A DNA stretch of 64,000 nucleotides from Lineus longissimus (GCF_910592395.1 NC_088324.1:11558953-11622952); one strand, 5' to 3'; numbered from the stretch's first letter, positions 37,428 through 50,187 are shown. The notes: generated by a model not told the origin, from the sequence alone. Numbers and translations are program-made.

Positions 37428-38040
37428 GGAATGAGAGTCCAAGGGTCCCACCAGGACACAATGACCCGAGCTCACACTGTTCCTAGAGACTGAAGGTCCT
37501 AGGGTCCCACCAGGACATGATGACCCGAGCTCCCACTGTCCCTGGAGACTGAAGGTCCTAGGGTCCCACCAGGACATGATGACCCGAGCTCACACTGTCC
37601 CTGGAGACTGAAGGTCCTAGGGTCCCACCAGGACATGATGACCCGAGCTCACACTGTCCCTTGAGGATGAGGGTCCTAGGGTCCCACCAGGACATGATGA
37701 TCCAAACTCACACTGTCCCTGGAGACTGAAGGTCCTAGGGTCCCACTGGGACATGATGACCCGAGCTCACACTGTCCCTTGAAGATGAGGGTTCTAGGGT
37801 CCCACCAGGGCATGATAACCCAACGTCACACTGTCCTTCGAGGATGAGGGTACCACCAGGATATGACCCGAGCGCACACTGTCCCTTGAGCATGAGAATG
37901 GGGCTCCGAGGGTCACACCAGGACATTATGTTTCCCACAGTCACACTGTCCCTCGAGGATGAGGGTCCCACAAGGATATGATTTCCCTCCTTTACACCGT
38001 CTCTTGAGAATACAGGGTCACAAGGTCCCACCAAGGCATG
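37428..38040. repeat. 59-bp minisatellite, about 10 copies
   Basis: The unit core is GGTCCTAGGGTCCCACCAGG followed by ACATGATGACCCGAGCTCAC and ACTGTCCCTGGAGACTGAA. The first copies are spaced exactly 59 bp and nearly identical; copies after about 37780 are shortened and diverged. Open frames on the minus strand here only reflect the repeat. Confidence 0.9.
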
Positions 38041-38787
38041 AAGACTCTAGGCCCATTTTTGTCTCTTTACATGAAGACATCATCACAAACTATATCTGTC
38101 TAGCTGGTTAGATACTGTTGCAATATTCTGATGTCTCAGAAGTGAATCTACACCTTATCTTATCATATTGCTCATTAACCCTCATTGAACCTGAGGCCAC
38201 AACAAAATCATTCTACTCACAGATTTGACTTTTTTGGCTGAACATTGAGACATTGTCACAGCCTATGTCTCTTGTGACCACAGTTAGACTGCACATCATA
38301 ATCCGTATTGCCTCCCTTGCACATCCAAGCAAATAGGTTTATCGATGCGATAACTGGCTGAAACAGTACAACAGTAAATGGAACTGCTGATTAAATTTTA
38401 GAATGCAACTTCAAAAGAAAATGATAGTAACCACTGCTAATTCTATAACATATAGCTATAATCAATTTTGAATTGTACTCTATCACAGATAACAAAGTCA
38501 ACACTGGTGAAAGCAAATGGCAGCAAAATGATCACCGAGTGCTCTTACACAATTTTCATTCACATGATAATACTCCACAAGTTATTAGATCAAAATAACT
38601 CGGAACAAAATGACAAGTTTGTAAGTTAAAGCTGAACTAAAACACAATCACCTCCAACAAAAATTAACTCAGAGTCGAGCTAAAAAAGGTTGGCGACATC
38701 ACAGAATGTGCCACGCCCTCTCTTACTATGTTCAACTGACATCAATATTTGTCTGCAATGTACTTTGAACTTTTTTTTTGTCTTTCC

Positions 38788-38957
38788 CTTACGTCTCTTT
38801 TATCATCGAACACTTTCGCTTATGTCTCTTTTATCATCGAACACTTTCGCTTATGTCTCTTTTATCATCGAACACTATCCCTTATGTCTCTTTTATCATC
38901 GAACACTTTCACTTATGTCTCTTTTATCATCGAACACTTTCCCTTATGTCTCTTCGA
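38788..38957. repeat. 31-bp minisatellite, six copies
   Basis: CTTATGTCTCTTTTATCATC plus GAACACTTTCG recurs at 38788, 38819, 38850, 38881, 38912 and 38943 (last copy partial). All three forward frames stay open because 31 is not a multiple of 3 and no phase holds a stop; this is not evidence of coding. Confidence 0.9.
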
Positions 38958-39359
38958 CTTTGATCATTTAACACTTTATAAAAGTTATATTTTCATGATC
39001 TGCATGTCATTTTTAAACAACATCATCAGTCACTCGCTGAATCAAAAGCATTTTAGTTCAGCTTTTAATAGTGGCAGTGAAATATATTTCACATATCCCA
39101 TAAAATACCATAAGATATATAAGTAGATTTAGAGAAAAAATGCCTTGAGACAATGCCAGCTGAACTGGTACAAACCAGTTGTTTACAGAATTTAGAGAAG
39201 GTTTCTGAGAACTATTTGAGAATGTACTTCAATGTTCTCAAGAAACTGCATGCGCACATTTTCAGAAGTTTATTACTAATACATCTGTAGTACCCCCTAT
39301 AGGAGTTCTGTCAACTCTGTAAGTGCCAGCACAACATTATGTCGAAACACTCCTTTTAA

Positions 39360-39655
39360 AACTAGTAAAAGATGCTTGAACCTGAGGCCACAACAAAATA
39401 TTTCTACTCACAGATTTGGTCTTTTGTTGGCCAAAATTGGAGACATTGGGTGATATGAATAAAGACTAGCAAATGCTTTTATCTAAATCTCCATGTACAT
39501 TTACACTAGGCCTTCCTGTACAAAACCGGAGTAAAAGCATTTGCTAGTCTTTATTCATATCACCCCTTGTCACAACCTATGTCTCTCATAACATAGATTT
39601 TTAGCGATGCATTGCCTTCAATAGGTTCAAGAGCATCTTTTAAAACTAGTACAGA
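39360..39655. repeat. Inverted-repeat segment hosting the MITE
   Basis: AAACTAGTAAAAGATGCTTG (from about 39359) and the complement of GGTTCAAGAGCATCTTTTAA (from about 39625) form imperfect outer arms. The intervening sequence is shared with 38186-38275 and partly with 21750-21780 (GAGACATTGTCACAACCTA), so it is a dispersed family. Confidence 0.5.
39448..39565. mobile_element. 118-bp palindromic MITE
   Basis: The arms 39448-39481 and 39532-39565 are perfect 34-bp inverted repeats (begin GGGTGATATGAATAAAGACT). The element interrupts a repeat whose uninterrupted form is visible at 38186-38275: GAGACATT then TGTCAC are adjacent there but separated by the element here. This identifies it as an insertion. 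Confidence 0.8.
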
Positions 39656-40040
39656 TATTACAACATCCAGAATGCAGAACACTATCGCTTCCTTACAGTG
39701 CATGAAAATGTATGGCCGAATACCTCATACGAGGTTCCAAGTACTAGTACATTCAGAATAAACTCAAACAGAACACCCAAAACATCCATTATGTCATTAA
39801 TGAGCCCTAAAAATATCTCCACCCATCATTCAGTTAAGCCTTGTAATAAGCCAAAGACCTATTTAGTCAATGATGCCATCGACAAGATAGAGGCTCCTTA
39901 TTTTCAACCGTGAAATCGACAAGTGAAGTCCTTGATAGAGAGATGTCCTGATAAAAGAGGTCAAATTGAATGACAACAACAAGAGACATGACCCCTCTGC
40001 TGTATACTTATTATACCATCCATCTTATGCCACCTGATTC

Positions 40041-42041
40041 TTACCGATACATTGCCTTCAATAGCTTCTTCTGTGCTTCATAGTAACTTTTGAACATGTG
40101 CCTGCTCTCAAGTCCCAGTTCCTGCATTGCTTCATCCAAGAGCATCTTTTCCAATTTCCCCGTATCGCCTTTCAAACTGGTCACCTTGTCGTGAAGACGG
40201 ATAGCTGAACAATCAACATACGAAACATCATTTTCGATCGCAACGTCAATGAAATCTTGAAAACACAGGTATAGTTTCAGTGCTTTTGGCAATGGGAGTG
40301 GTTCGAATGCTGACAAAGGTATTGCTTTTGGAATGTCAGGTTTGAGGGAAAGCTTCTTGAAAAAGCTCTTCAGCCTTGATTGCGGTTCAATGGTGACCGT
40401 GTTTGTGTGTATCAGCCCCCGTATGGTCAACCGGCACAGACTCATGAGTGGCAAAGGTTCATACAAAGCACATATCAAGTCGCCACCCATGATGGATGCA
40501 TCGTTACTCAAGTCATAGCCACACGATCGCAGCATCATGATGCTATCCGAATCAGTTTCGTTGACGATCTCCATGACGATTTTCCGATGGACTTTCACTG
40601 AAATCCCTCGTACCTGCGACCCGGAACTCATAAGATATCGGAAGATATCCTTGGTGCGTTTATAGACACGCAACATCAGATCAACATTGAATAAGAAGAC
40701 GAGTCGACAACCATGGTTGATAAGTTCTTTCAGCGTGTGAGTCAATCGTGGAACTGTGTAAACAATGCTTGCAAAATATAGGTAAAATGGGTTGATGTTT
40801 TTCAAGTAATCCATGTTCTCGAGTACTGCGATAATCGGCGGTTCCGAGAGACGATCTTTGGCTTCCATGTTGGAACCATGCTCTACCAAATATCTTACTA
40901 CATCATAATGGTGAGCATTGCAGGCAAAGTATAACGGAGTTCTCCCTGTAACTGGCTCCACAGCATTGACATTGGCCCCGTGTTCAATCAGTATACCGAC
41001 ACAGTCGACATCTCCAAAACGTGCCGCTAGGTGGAGTGCTGTGCAGCCTCCTTGATCTGGTGTCTGTACATTAATACCTTTCTCCAATAGCTTCTCTACA
41101 CCTTTGTAACTGCCTTTACCCATGCCAACAACTGCATGCAAAAATGGTCCCCGTAGAATGCCATCATCGCCTCGGTAATACTGCTCAACCTTTGCGCCCA
41201 ATTTGATTAGCAAGTTGACAACATCTGGGTTACAGCTACTACAGGCATAGAGAAGTGGTGGGTACCCCTTCAAGTTACACAAGTCAATGTTCGCACCACA
41301 TTTGATTAGAAGTTCTGCCAAACCGGTATTTCCGACGATAGAAGCCAAATGAAGTGGCGTGTCAGAGTTGCAATCTTTCAAGTTAATATCAAAAGTTTTC
41401 ATATCATACAGCATTAGCTCTACATTAGCTCCTGCCTTTGCTTTCATTTCTGGTGTGTAACGGAATTTATAATGTACAATTTTCTGAACTTCGACGGCAG
41501 TGTCCTTTTTCAAGCGCTCATCCAGACAGGATTCATCAACGACAAATTCTTCCTCCTCCCCTTCGACATCATCTCCCAAAGCTCCCTTAGTGAGATCGAC
41601 ATACGGGTTACCCTCAGTATAGTTACTCTCACCAACTAAAGATGGCAGCTTTGAGACATCCAAACCATGTACTTTACTCAGATACCGTTCCGCTTCTCTG
41701 AAACAACCACCGGCAATGGCAATATGAAGTGGCGATGCAATGTTACAAACCATCGCACAATTTGCCAACAGAACTCGTAATATCAGATAGTTTTTGTTAT
41801 AATATGCGACATCTAATGGAGACCATCCACCCTCATTGCTATTGACGTCTGCACCACTGTTTATTTGTTTACATAACTGGTATAGTGTCAAGTTCGTCTG
41901 ATGTTTACGACAAGTATATAAAAATGACCCCATTTCACATGTCATTGGAAACTTTTCATCTCCCTTCATATAATAGGGCCAACTGTTCTCTGGTGATTCT
42001 TTCACCCTCGGATATGAATGACCTTGACCTCCTGTTGCCAT
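40041..42041 (-). CDS. Ankyrin-repeat protein with SOCS-box-like C-terminus
   Basis: A 666-residue protein in one coding exon. A 5' UTR segment begins at 42141 after the acceptor TTTCAATTTCAG, so a non-coding first exon lies further upstream. Ankyrin repeats are clear at about residues 228-290 and 333-396 (TPLHLASIVGNTGLAELLIKCGAN and CTALHLAARFGDVDCVGILI are split typical units), with weaker ones at 70-115. An acidic stretch lies at 157-167. Residues about 529-593 look like a SOCS box, with LMSLCRLTIRGLI and LPLPKALKLYL separated by an insert of about 45 residues, longer than usual. By family knowledge such proteins recruit substrates to Elongin-BC/Cullin-5. The final codons read ATG TAT CGG TAA, where CG|GTAAGA also resembles a splice donor, so a longer isoform is possible. 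Confidence 0.85.
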   Translation of the reverse strand: MATGGQGHSYPRVKESPENSWPYYMKGDEKFPMTCEMGSFLYTCRKHQTNLTLYQLCKQINSGADVNSNEGGWSPLDVAYYNKNYLILRVLLANCAMVCNIASPLHIAIAGGCFREAERYLSKVHGLDVSKLPSLVGESNYTEGNPYVDLTKGALGDDVEGEEEEFVVDESCLDERLKKDTAVEVQKIVHYKFRYTPEMKAKAGANVELMLYDMKTFDINLKDCNSDTPLHLASIVGNTGLAELLIKCGANIDLCNLKGYPPLLYACSSCNPDVVNLLIKLGAKVEQYYRGDDGILRGPFLHAVVGMGKGSYKGVEKLLEKGINVQTPDQGGCTALHLAARFGDVDCVGILIEHGANVNAVEPVTGRTPLYFACNAHHYDVVRYLVEHGSNMEAKDRLSEPPIIAVLENMDYLKNINPFYLYFASIVYTVPRLTHTLKELINHGCRLVFLFNVDLMLRVYKRTKDIFRYLMSSGSQVRGISVKVHRKIVMEIVNETDSDSIMMLRSCGYDLSNDASIMGGDLICALYEPLPLMSLCRLTIRGLIHTNTVTIEPQSRLKSFFKKLSLKPDIPKAIPLSAFEPLPLPKALKLYLCFQDFIDVAIENDVSYVDCSAIRLHDKVTSLKGDTGKLEKMLLDEAMQELGLESRHMFKSYYEAQKKLLKAMYR

Positions 42042-43322
42042 GTTGATGCTTTCAGAGGAATGTCTTGAAGGGATGTCTAGCAGTCTCTTAACCTGTAGTC
42101 TGTTGATCCCAGCTCACAGGTGGTGTACCATTTGAAATGTCCTGAAATTGAAATAAAGAGTTTAATAGGAAAGGACAGACTCTCAAAGACCTTTTAAAAG
42201 ATGATAATAGTGATGTCTTTGGGCAGGGGTGCCTTGTTCTGGCGGCCGCGGCTATGGTTAGGCAACCTTCCTATAGAGACAACTGTCTTTGGAATTATCT
42301 CATCTCCTACTAAGGCACCAATTGGAACCAAACAATTGTGGCACACAAAACAGATAGTAACAGTCATTGATTCAGTTCAACTGATAATAGAGGCACATCA
42401 TGATAATCAATGCAGTGTACATCATGTACATGTATATAATGTTTCAGACTGCTGTTCATTTCCATGGTTATGTCTGTCATTCAGCAGCTTCTCAAGCCAT
42501 CTAAAAAACTTCACAGACTTTTATGACACCAAGATATTTAACAAATATATTTGTACAACACATACCGGCCTCATCAAACCTGTTTGATGGAGAGAAATTT
42601 GCTAAAAATGTGAAAAATCAATCAATTCTGGTTTAGCATCACTAACACACCTATTGGATAAGAAAGGAACTAGCTGCTGATGATGCTGGAGTGAGGGTGG
42701 GAAATTTGAACTTGGCCATACAGTTGCTCCAGATTGCCAGCACATACTGTGTTTATTGATGTGTTAGACAGGAATACCGGCCATCATAACTAATTGGGCG
42801 GGAAAATAAAACTGGTCCTCGGAGTCCAGGACATATGACAATGTCCCATTGTTGACCGACAAGGGATGATTACAATGTTATCTTGATAGCTCTGATGTAG
42901 TTAACAGCACATACCAAACCTGCCAGAAAGCAGGATGTGCAGGGACTTGGAGCAAAGAAAAAGAGAAGATATACATCAATATATTGTTTATTTTATCAGA
43001 CTTTTATGCCACCTGCATGTACTCACATTCTTTCAAGGCTCATTCTTTTATACTATTAATAACATAATTTTGTTTGAGTTAAGGGGCCTGCTCTACTTCA
43101 AAAGCAATTCACTTCTATTCATAAGCTTTTATCCTTCCAGTTTCTGGGTTCGAATACACTTTTTTCAAGAAAGGTGTCTATTTCCCTCTTGATCAGTTTC
43201 AAAAAAAATTTTCACAATTCAAGACGCATGGTGCCCTTTCCATAGTATCTGCTTCCATGAGATTGATTTTACAGATAATCCAAAATAGACAGATGAACAT
43301 TCGTCATTAGAATACAGCTGCT
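42042..43322. other. 5' UTR/promoter of the ankyrin gene and 3' UTR of XAB2
   Basis: 42042-42141 is the 5' UTR of the ankyrin/SOCS gene. The remainder should contain its promoter and the 3' UTR of the upstream minus-strand XAB2 gene; a minus-strand AATAAA lies at 42992-42987. No further open frame is credible. Confidence 0.55.
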
Positions 43323-46300
43323 TTAGTCTGAGTCTGAATCATCCTTATCTAAATCACCGAATACAGCAGATGGCACAGGCTGCTGACCAATTTGAACTTC
43401 TGAAAAATAAATCAAATAAATGTTTGAACTTTTTATAAATTCACTCCAACACATTGAAATAATCACCGGTTTCCACTATATGACTCGGTGAAGCAATATT
43501 GAGTGTAAACTCCACAGCACATATTCAATTGCCACAGGTTTATCTTTTGAAAAAAATGTTTCAGGGCCTGCACTGAGACAGTAAAACCTCTCTATCAATG
43601 AAACATGAGGACAGGCAATTGTTCTACCTGTATACAGTTAAGTTACTCATTGGCAGAAGGCCCGTTTAAACCAGTGGGTCAATAGTCTCATACTGACCTT
43701 CAACCTGCTCATCCTCATCTGTAGAATAATCTGCATCAATGTCGATTTCCTCCGGGTTGTTTGTTTTTGTCATGTCACTCAGTTCTTCATTCGTGGTGGT
43801 GCTCCTATAACAATAATCAATAAATGTGAGGAGAACTGATGAAAATGCTGCTCCAAGCCATTTCTAAACACAAAATATTTTTGGCAAATACCCTTGATCT
43901 GAATACCAAATCTTTTTGATACAGAACTGGGTGAGGGTAAGACTCTGGGTAGGTCTCTTTGCTTAACGTGCCTCACTCCACCCAGGCGTAGAAGTCAGTC
44001 AGAAATGCTTGGAATAGGCACAGATTAAGTAGCTCTGCTTACTTTTAATGAGGGCTGCAAGTACCGTACAACACAAATGAAAATGTAAACATCTAAATGT
44101 AAGGATGAAGCAGCTGTTCTCACATACCTGACAAAGAGAATTCCCTTATCGGGTTTGCTTTTTTCTTGTACAGCTTCCTCTGCCAACTGACGAGCACGTT
44201 CCTCCAATTTTCGCATCTGGTCATCCTCACCACCAGCTGGGGGCGCTTCACCTTGAGTAAAAGGAAAACATGATAAAACCAAACGCCTGAGGAGAGTACA
44301 ATCCAGGTAATCTCATGAGAATTGGCCCTGCTAGCACACTTACCATGCAATAGAGATTCACACAAGTCTGTAAATTCTGCAATACATTCACCATGGCAAA
44401 GCCAGGGCCATGAGTTCTCTTTTTGGGTTCACCACGAATTCAAACCTGGACCCTATTGCCTGGGAGACCAACAGTGTTACTCACAGTGGCCAATATGAAG
44501 ACTAGTACTATCACACATTTGAAATTACCCTACCTTGTGTCTCATCTTGTTTCTGGCCCTGCGTAGCGGCTAACATCTGCGATGACATGAAGTTGACCTG
44601 TGTGTTGTACGTCGCCATGACACTACGCTTGATTCGTAACATTTCTCGCAGAGTGTCTTCATTTCCGTGTTTCATCTCAAAGTCTTTCCATATGTTCCAG
44701 AAGCCTGGATAAACCTAAAATATAAGCAAGATTTTGTTAGAACCAATCTTGATCCACTAAAACACTGGTAAAGTAATTAGGCAAATAGCCCAGAGAAAGA
44801 ATGCGAGGGTATCTTGAAGGTGCCAGTGCAAGGTGTCAGATCAGACCAGCGCATATACACCAGGACTGCCAAATCAGAAACTTGACATCGCAAAGAGGTG
44901 CATTCAAGCTCTGGTAAAAAGAGTGGTCTGGAGGAGGCAACCAAGTTGCATGATTTTATATTACAGCAGACCACAGAAAAAACATGAAGGACAAGAAAAG
45001 GCTGAAACCCAGTAAGGACTGGGTGAAATGAGAAAGAGTTCCTCACCCTTGGATCACTAATTTGTGAACAATGAGCATAGACGGCCCGAGCACGATCAAT
45101 TTCTCCCAGCTTTCGCTCGAGGTCAGCAAAGCGCTGGCACATGTCAACAGTCTGTTCCTCATTCAATGCCTCAATCGCCTTTTCATAGATCGCCCTTGTG
45201 TGGGTGACGCCGTAGATTTCCGCCACTCTCTTGATGTAGATGTTGAACATCTGAAAAGACAATGATTTGAAATGACATGTCTCCAAATGACAAACACTGA
45301 ATTCCTATCCATTCCAGTGAAAGTGTCATTGAGGCTATATATGGTGCCGTGCTAGACATGTAAGTGATCTGTTGAAGAGAAAACATCTCACCTCATATTG
45401 CTCCTCTGGGAGCACACCACGTGTCGCCCTATCATAGACCGCCATTGCATGACGAGCCAATCCGTGGTCCTCTTCAAGCTTGGCATAAAGAAGGTAAAGG
45501 GTCTTCGCAAATTTGGCCGGACATCCCTCAAGACACTGCTCAAAAAGATCTCGCGCTCGTTCCAGTTTTTTGCCCTCCTGAAAAAAAATGCATTTTGTCA
45601 GAAAATCTATCACCTCATCATGCTACATGTAGCAGTAACCGGTAAAACATCTAACTTTTCAACCATTTTACAGAACTAAGATCATGCAAATTCTACATCC
45701 TACATTCTACATTAACATCACCATCACAGATCTGTTGATGTTTTAAAAAAATGCTACTTACATATCTCTCGATAAACTTTGTCAAATATGTCGTCCAGAT
45801 GTCGTAGACATTCGGCCATTTGAACAAGGCAAGGCCTCTTTCATATGCCTGGGGAAAAAAAAGTTTTAAAGTCAGTTCATACATTTGAACTGGGATACAT
45901 GGTCTGATGGGTTATTGTTGTTATTATTATAAAAACAGGCACCTGCGGCAAGTTTTTTGAGGTTAAAATATCTTACCCTGAATGCCTCCTCGTAGTACTT
46001 ATTTTCCTCCAAAAACATACCATAGTTGATGATGATTTGAGGTGTGGCTATTTTAAGGTCGATGATTCGATCATAAACTGCTTTACAAGACTGAAATGAG
46101 AAAATGATTTTACAATAGAAAATTGCAGCATGGTCGCCAGCAGTGTAAACCACTAGACCACCACGCTCCTCATAACTCACATCTGCAACTCTTTGCATCA
46201 TACTGCATTGCAAATCATCTCATGTTCTGTGAAAAGAAAAAGTGCCAAGAAGATCTTGGATTAATCGACTCATCCTGAGAAATTCGAAAAAAACGAATGA

Positions 46301-49300
46301 TACTTACTTTGAAAGTGCCAAAGCTCTCCTCTAAATCTGCATACATTGACCAAACTTTCAGGGACTTATGGACCCGCGCTTGCACAGTCTCCGCCTGAAA
46401 AAGATCATCAAAGAAAAGACATTAAGTTCTCAAGGAAATAAATGCAGGCAGTTTTGAGTTTACTACCTGTTACTAATAACAATCAGTATTACCAGTACAG
46501 AACTTGTTGTATTTCAAACTTGTGGTGTGTAGGACTGTCGGTCTGAGTCGATCAACTCTACTTCTTCTTGAGAGCACGCCATTTCAAGGATATAAACCAC
46601 CATGTCAAGCTGAGCAACACATCTACCCCGACACAACATCAAAAGCTCAACTGCTGAAGTGGGACATGGTTTTGTTTACCTCATCATGATACGCCACTTT
46701 CCTTGGAGGTGGTGCTGTGGCTTTTTGCATCAGCTTTAGCGCTTCTTCATAATTCCTGAAAAAGATATGATTAACATGGTCAATAAATAAATAAATGAAT
46801 GAATTAAGAGTTTTGGCAACGAAAATTTGTGTTTATACCAGAACCAAAGCTATTCTCTATGGCAATATTTATATTTTTAACGGCTCGCAGGAATGTGTCA
46901 AACTTACTCATGCCTAAGTTCCATTTCTGTCCACTCACACCAGACTGACGCCAAGTCATCCACGTGTTTATACGGTACTTTGGTTGCCTTTTCAAATATG
47001 ATTCGGGCCTAAAATAAAAGAATGAATACGCGTGCATATAAAAATATTTATTGTTTAAGGGAGATCTATGATACAGCAGATAGAGCGCCAGGCTCATAAC
47101 TAATAGGTTAAAAGAATTCAGGGACTTGGTCATGACTTATTAATACTTACATCTTCTACCTGTCCTGCATCTTCATAAAACTTAGCAAATGCTGTCCAGA
47201 GCGTATGTAACTTTCCTGTGGCCAGTTTGGGTTCAACTGTCTGGACTGCTTCAGTGTATGTGTTGATGATCTGAAGGAGAGAATGTTTACAATATCGAGA
47301 TGGAAAAGAAGCCACACACCTATTATCAAAGTTGCTGTGTCATTGTTTGGGTTTAATGATATATCCAATGCATTGATGAAATACTTTCAACTTTCTCAAA
47401 CACAAAACATACTTTGATAGTACCGTCAAACACAAAACATACTTTGATAGTACTGTCTTTGGGCACAACTTATAGGCTAGATTTCAGCTCAACAAAATAC
47501 AAAGGAATATATACCATTTTAGCCATGGGAATCACTTCTGATCTAGAGTGTAAGACCTTACCTCCCTCGCCTTGCCTTCATACAACTTGACTCGTTTATG
47601 CCACTCGTGGACATTATGAGGATTTTGTCGAAGTAGCACACTGAAATATATTTAAACTCTTAGCATACACATACAGCACAATGGAATACAGAGGAGAAAT
47701 TATAGTTTACGACAAGTCTGTCAGTTATTCATTACATTGTAGCTTTGGTTGTGCTGAAAATACTTGTGGCAGGCAACCAGTCTAGGAGAAGGAAAACTCT
47801 GATTTAAAACCCTGGGATAGATTAGAACCTTAAAGGGGCAGTTTGCAGGCCCGCTTGTGCCAGACAGAATTGACCCACTACGTTTGGATTTTGAGACCCA
47901 GACGTCTTCACAAAAAAAATGATTCGCCTCTCTTGATGAAGTCACGTGATTCTCACCTGTTCAGCAAGAGAGGCCGCCGATCCATCAGATCCTCTAAACG
48001 CGCCAATCTCAACTCAAGGTCAAGGTCATCTTCTTCTGATGGTCCCAATTCTGCCGTTGTTTCCATCTTGGCACTGATCATACTTTCTTCGAATTGAGAA
48101 TATGCGTCGAACACCTGAGTGAAGTCGCGCACTGTGATCACAGTCTGCACGGCCTCTTCATATATGTCCCGAGCCTGAAGGAAAAAAATATTGAGTCCAA
48201 ATTTTTCATGACGATATGATGTAATTCTCGCGGTTGAATGAGGCTTCAATTTGAATTACCTGCTTGTTTTTGATTCACGATTTCCCAAAAATCAAAGGAA
48301 CATTTCCAAACATACCTTTTCGAAATGACCACCTCTGGTGAAATAGTCCGCCAATGAGTTCCATAGTAAACCAATCTGATCAGAGTAGCGTTTGATTCCC
48401 TGGCGAATAATCGGGTCTACGTGTAACGACTTGACCTTGTCTGGATTCTTTGAGATGAGCTCACACAATTCATTCCAAAGCTGCAAAATCAAGGAATACA
48501 AATGTTTGCAAACCAAGAGAGAACTTTGATAAGAATCAAGCAGCCAATGCAACAGGGGCTGGGAGGAAGTCCCGTCTTTAGAAGGCAAATATCACTAAAG
48601 TGAGCATTAGGGTTTTGATAACATCTATTTTTCTACACATTCTGCTCCCAGGTACCTCTAAGAATCAAAAGCAATATTGATATCAGTTTGCATTCATCCA
48701 TATTCTCTAATCCTACCTGGTGCTTCGATTTGCCTTCCTTAGAGACAAAGTCGTCGTCATTTATGATGTCAGCAAGTCTTTGTGCTGCTTCATCAAGGCG
48801 GTCACCTGATTTCAGGTAGTCTATGAACGCTTCGGTATTCTCTGGCTGAAGCTGAAAATGCAGGTATGACCTTAGAATGCTTGTGAGAAAACACACAAAT
48901 GAGCGGGAATCCTAATTGAAAACTGTTTGGATCCAGTTTGTGCTAACCTCCTACTCTCCTGTTTATCACAGCACTTTACTGGGTTTATACTGATGCCTCG
49001 TTTTCACACGTAACTTGTAATTTTTCAACTTGTCATCTGTGACATGAAAAATAAACAAGTTATCTCCAAATTTATTTTTACAACATGTACTTCCCCAATT
49101 AATATTTAGGGCTAAAGGTCACAATACCTTGAGGTATCTCCTGTAGACTCTGACAGCTGTTTCAGGTAATGGGTACATTTTCACAAACTTGAGATACAGT
49201 GGCCAGATTCTGTAATGTTGGGTGATGGGAAGGGCTCGTAGGGCACGATCAAAGGTTCGTCGAGTTCTCGGTATTTTTCCTTGGTCTATCAGGAACTGAC

Positions 49301-50187
49301 AATAGTCCAGCCAGATTCTCGGCATCTGCAACACAGACAGCGGAGTTAAGTAAGTCATTTCGACCAATGATATTTAGTTTTCTGTAGCGATTCTTTTAAT
49401 TTGAATCTGCTTGTCTGTGCTTTAAGATGATTATTGGAATCCTGGTATCCAAAGTGGCTCTCTGCAGTAAGTAGCAGCAGCTGAGTCAACTGTCCAGGAG
49501 GGATAGAGGAAGTCACCTCGTCAAAATTCAAATGCTCTTATTGAACTTGATCGCAACTAATTTAAAAAACATTTAACTCAGAGTACAACTTAACTCAGGT
49601 TCATTTCGTGGACATATAGAGAAAATTCTTCATCTCCAATCAATGATTTAGCAAAACAAGAATTTCATAATAATTCTATATCAATTATTCATTCCTGACC
49701 TTATGCATGAACACAAATGCTCTTTCAAATGCATTGTTGACGTCCTCATATGATGGGTCAGTGATACAGCGACCTCGGATTTGCTTCCGGCGTAACTTCA
49801 AGTAATTATACCATAGTTTGTAACTGGAAGAAAAAGATATCACAATTTTTCACGGATTGAAAAAGGAACTTAAAAATGAGTTAAAGTTGTTGGAGATTCT
49901 GACAATTCATGTGTCCTTGGATAGGACCGACTCATCTCAAACATAGGGTGGAACTACCAATGTACCAGTGCAAGCAATTTTACATCTATTACATAACCTA
50001 CAACACAATAGGTAAATCAGAACTTAAGATAGCTATACCTTCCTGGCAGTTCCTTCAAAGCCCTCTCATATATGAGGTTGACCACTTTGTTTGCGGCACC
50101 TTTCTTGAAGTCGATATATCGCAACCAACATTTTACAGAAAAAGGATTTCTCAAGATATCTTCTTCATATGGAAGGTCATCTTCTTC
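43323..50187 (-). CDS. XAB2: Pre-mRNA-splicing factor SYF1 / XPA-binding protein 2
   Basis: A scaffold of HAT/TPR-like helical repeats in the PRP19/NineTeen and intron-binding complexes; in animals it also binds XPA in transcription-coupled repair. Nineteen coding exons join in consistent phase: 50187-50039, 49823-49700, 49325-49128, 48851-48717, 48480-48316, 48174-47957, 47640-47562, 47270-47151, 47008-46908, 46755-46680, 46394-46308, 46090-45977, 45848-45762, 45577-45392, 45250-45047, 44714-44534, 44251-44128, 43804-43698, 43399-43323. The result is 843 residues against about 855 in human. Recognised segments in order include LPYEEDILRNPFSVKCWLRY, PRIWLDYCQFL, LRALPITQHYRIWPLYL, KMETTAELG, TPQIIINYGMFLEE and FKWPNVYDIWTTYLTKF, and the acidic tail ending SAVFGDLDKDDSDSD. 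The N-terminal 10-20 residues lie on an exon that I could not place. Every intron has GT-AG borders. Confidence 0.97.
44425..44506 (-). mobile_element. tRNA-derived SINE fragment in XAB2 intron
   Basis: On the minus strand a tRNA-like head is visible: GTGAGTAACACTGTTGG resembles an A box, and GGTTTGAATTC resembles the B box about 35 bases on. Arms do not fold as a functional tRNA. Confidence 0.4.
46120..46190 (-). mobile_element. tRNA-like SINE head in XAB2 intron
   Basis: The minus strand reads GCGTGGTGGTCTAGTGGTTT, a close match to the 5' half and A box of several tRNAs. The B box is not clear. Likely a truncated SINE. Confidence 0.35.
47050..47115 (+). mobile_element. tRNA-like SINE fragment in XAB2 intron
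   Basis: GATAGAGCGCCAGGCTCATA with a following GGTTAAAAGAATTC resembles the anticodon arm of tRNA-Met (CAT) and a degraded B box. The acceptor stem is not paired, so it is not a functional tRNA gene. Confidence 0.35.

Noticed and set aside
37305-38034. Minus-strand frames rich in VGPLD and SRDSV
   Set aside because: Translations of the 59-bp minisatellite; no start context, splice sites or domain.
38749-39126. Overlapping open frames of up to 125 codons rich in SFIIEH/LLSSNT
   Set aside because: They are produced by the 31-bp minisatellite, which lacks stops in all three frames; no real protein features.
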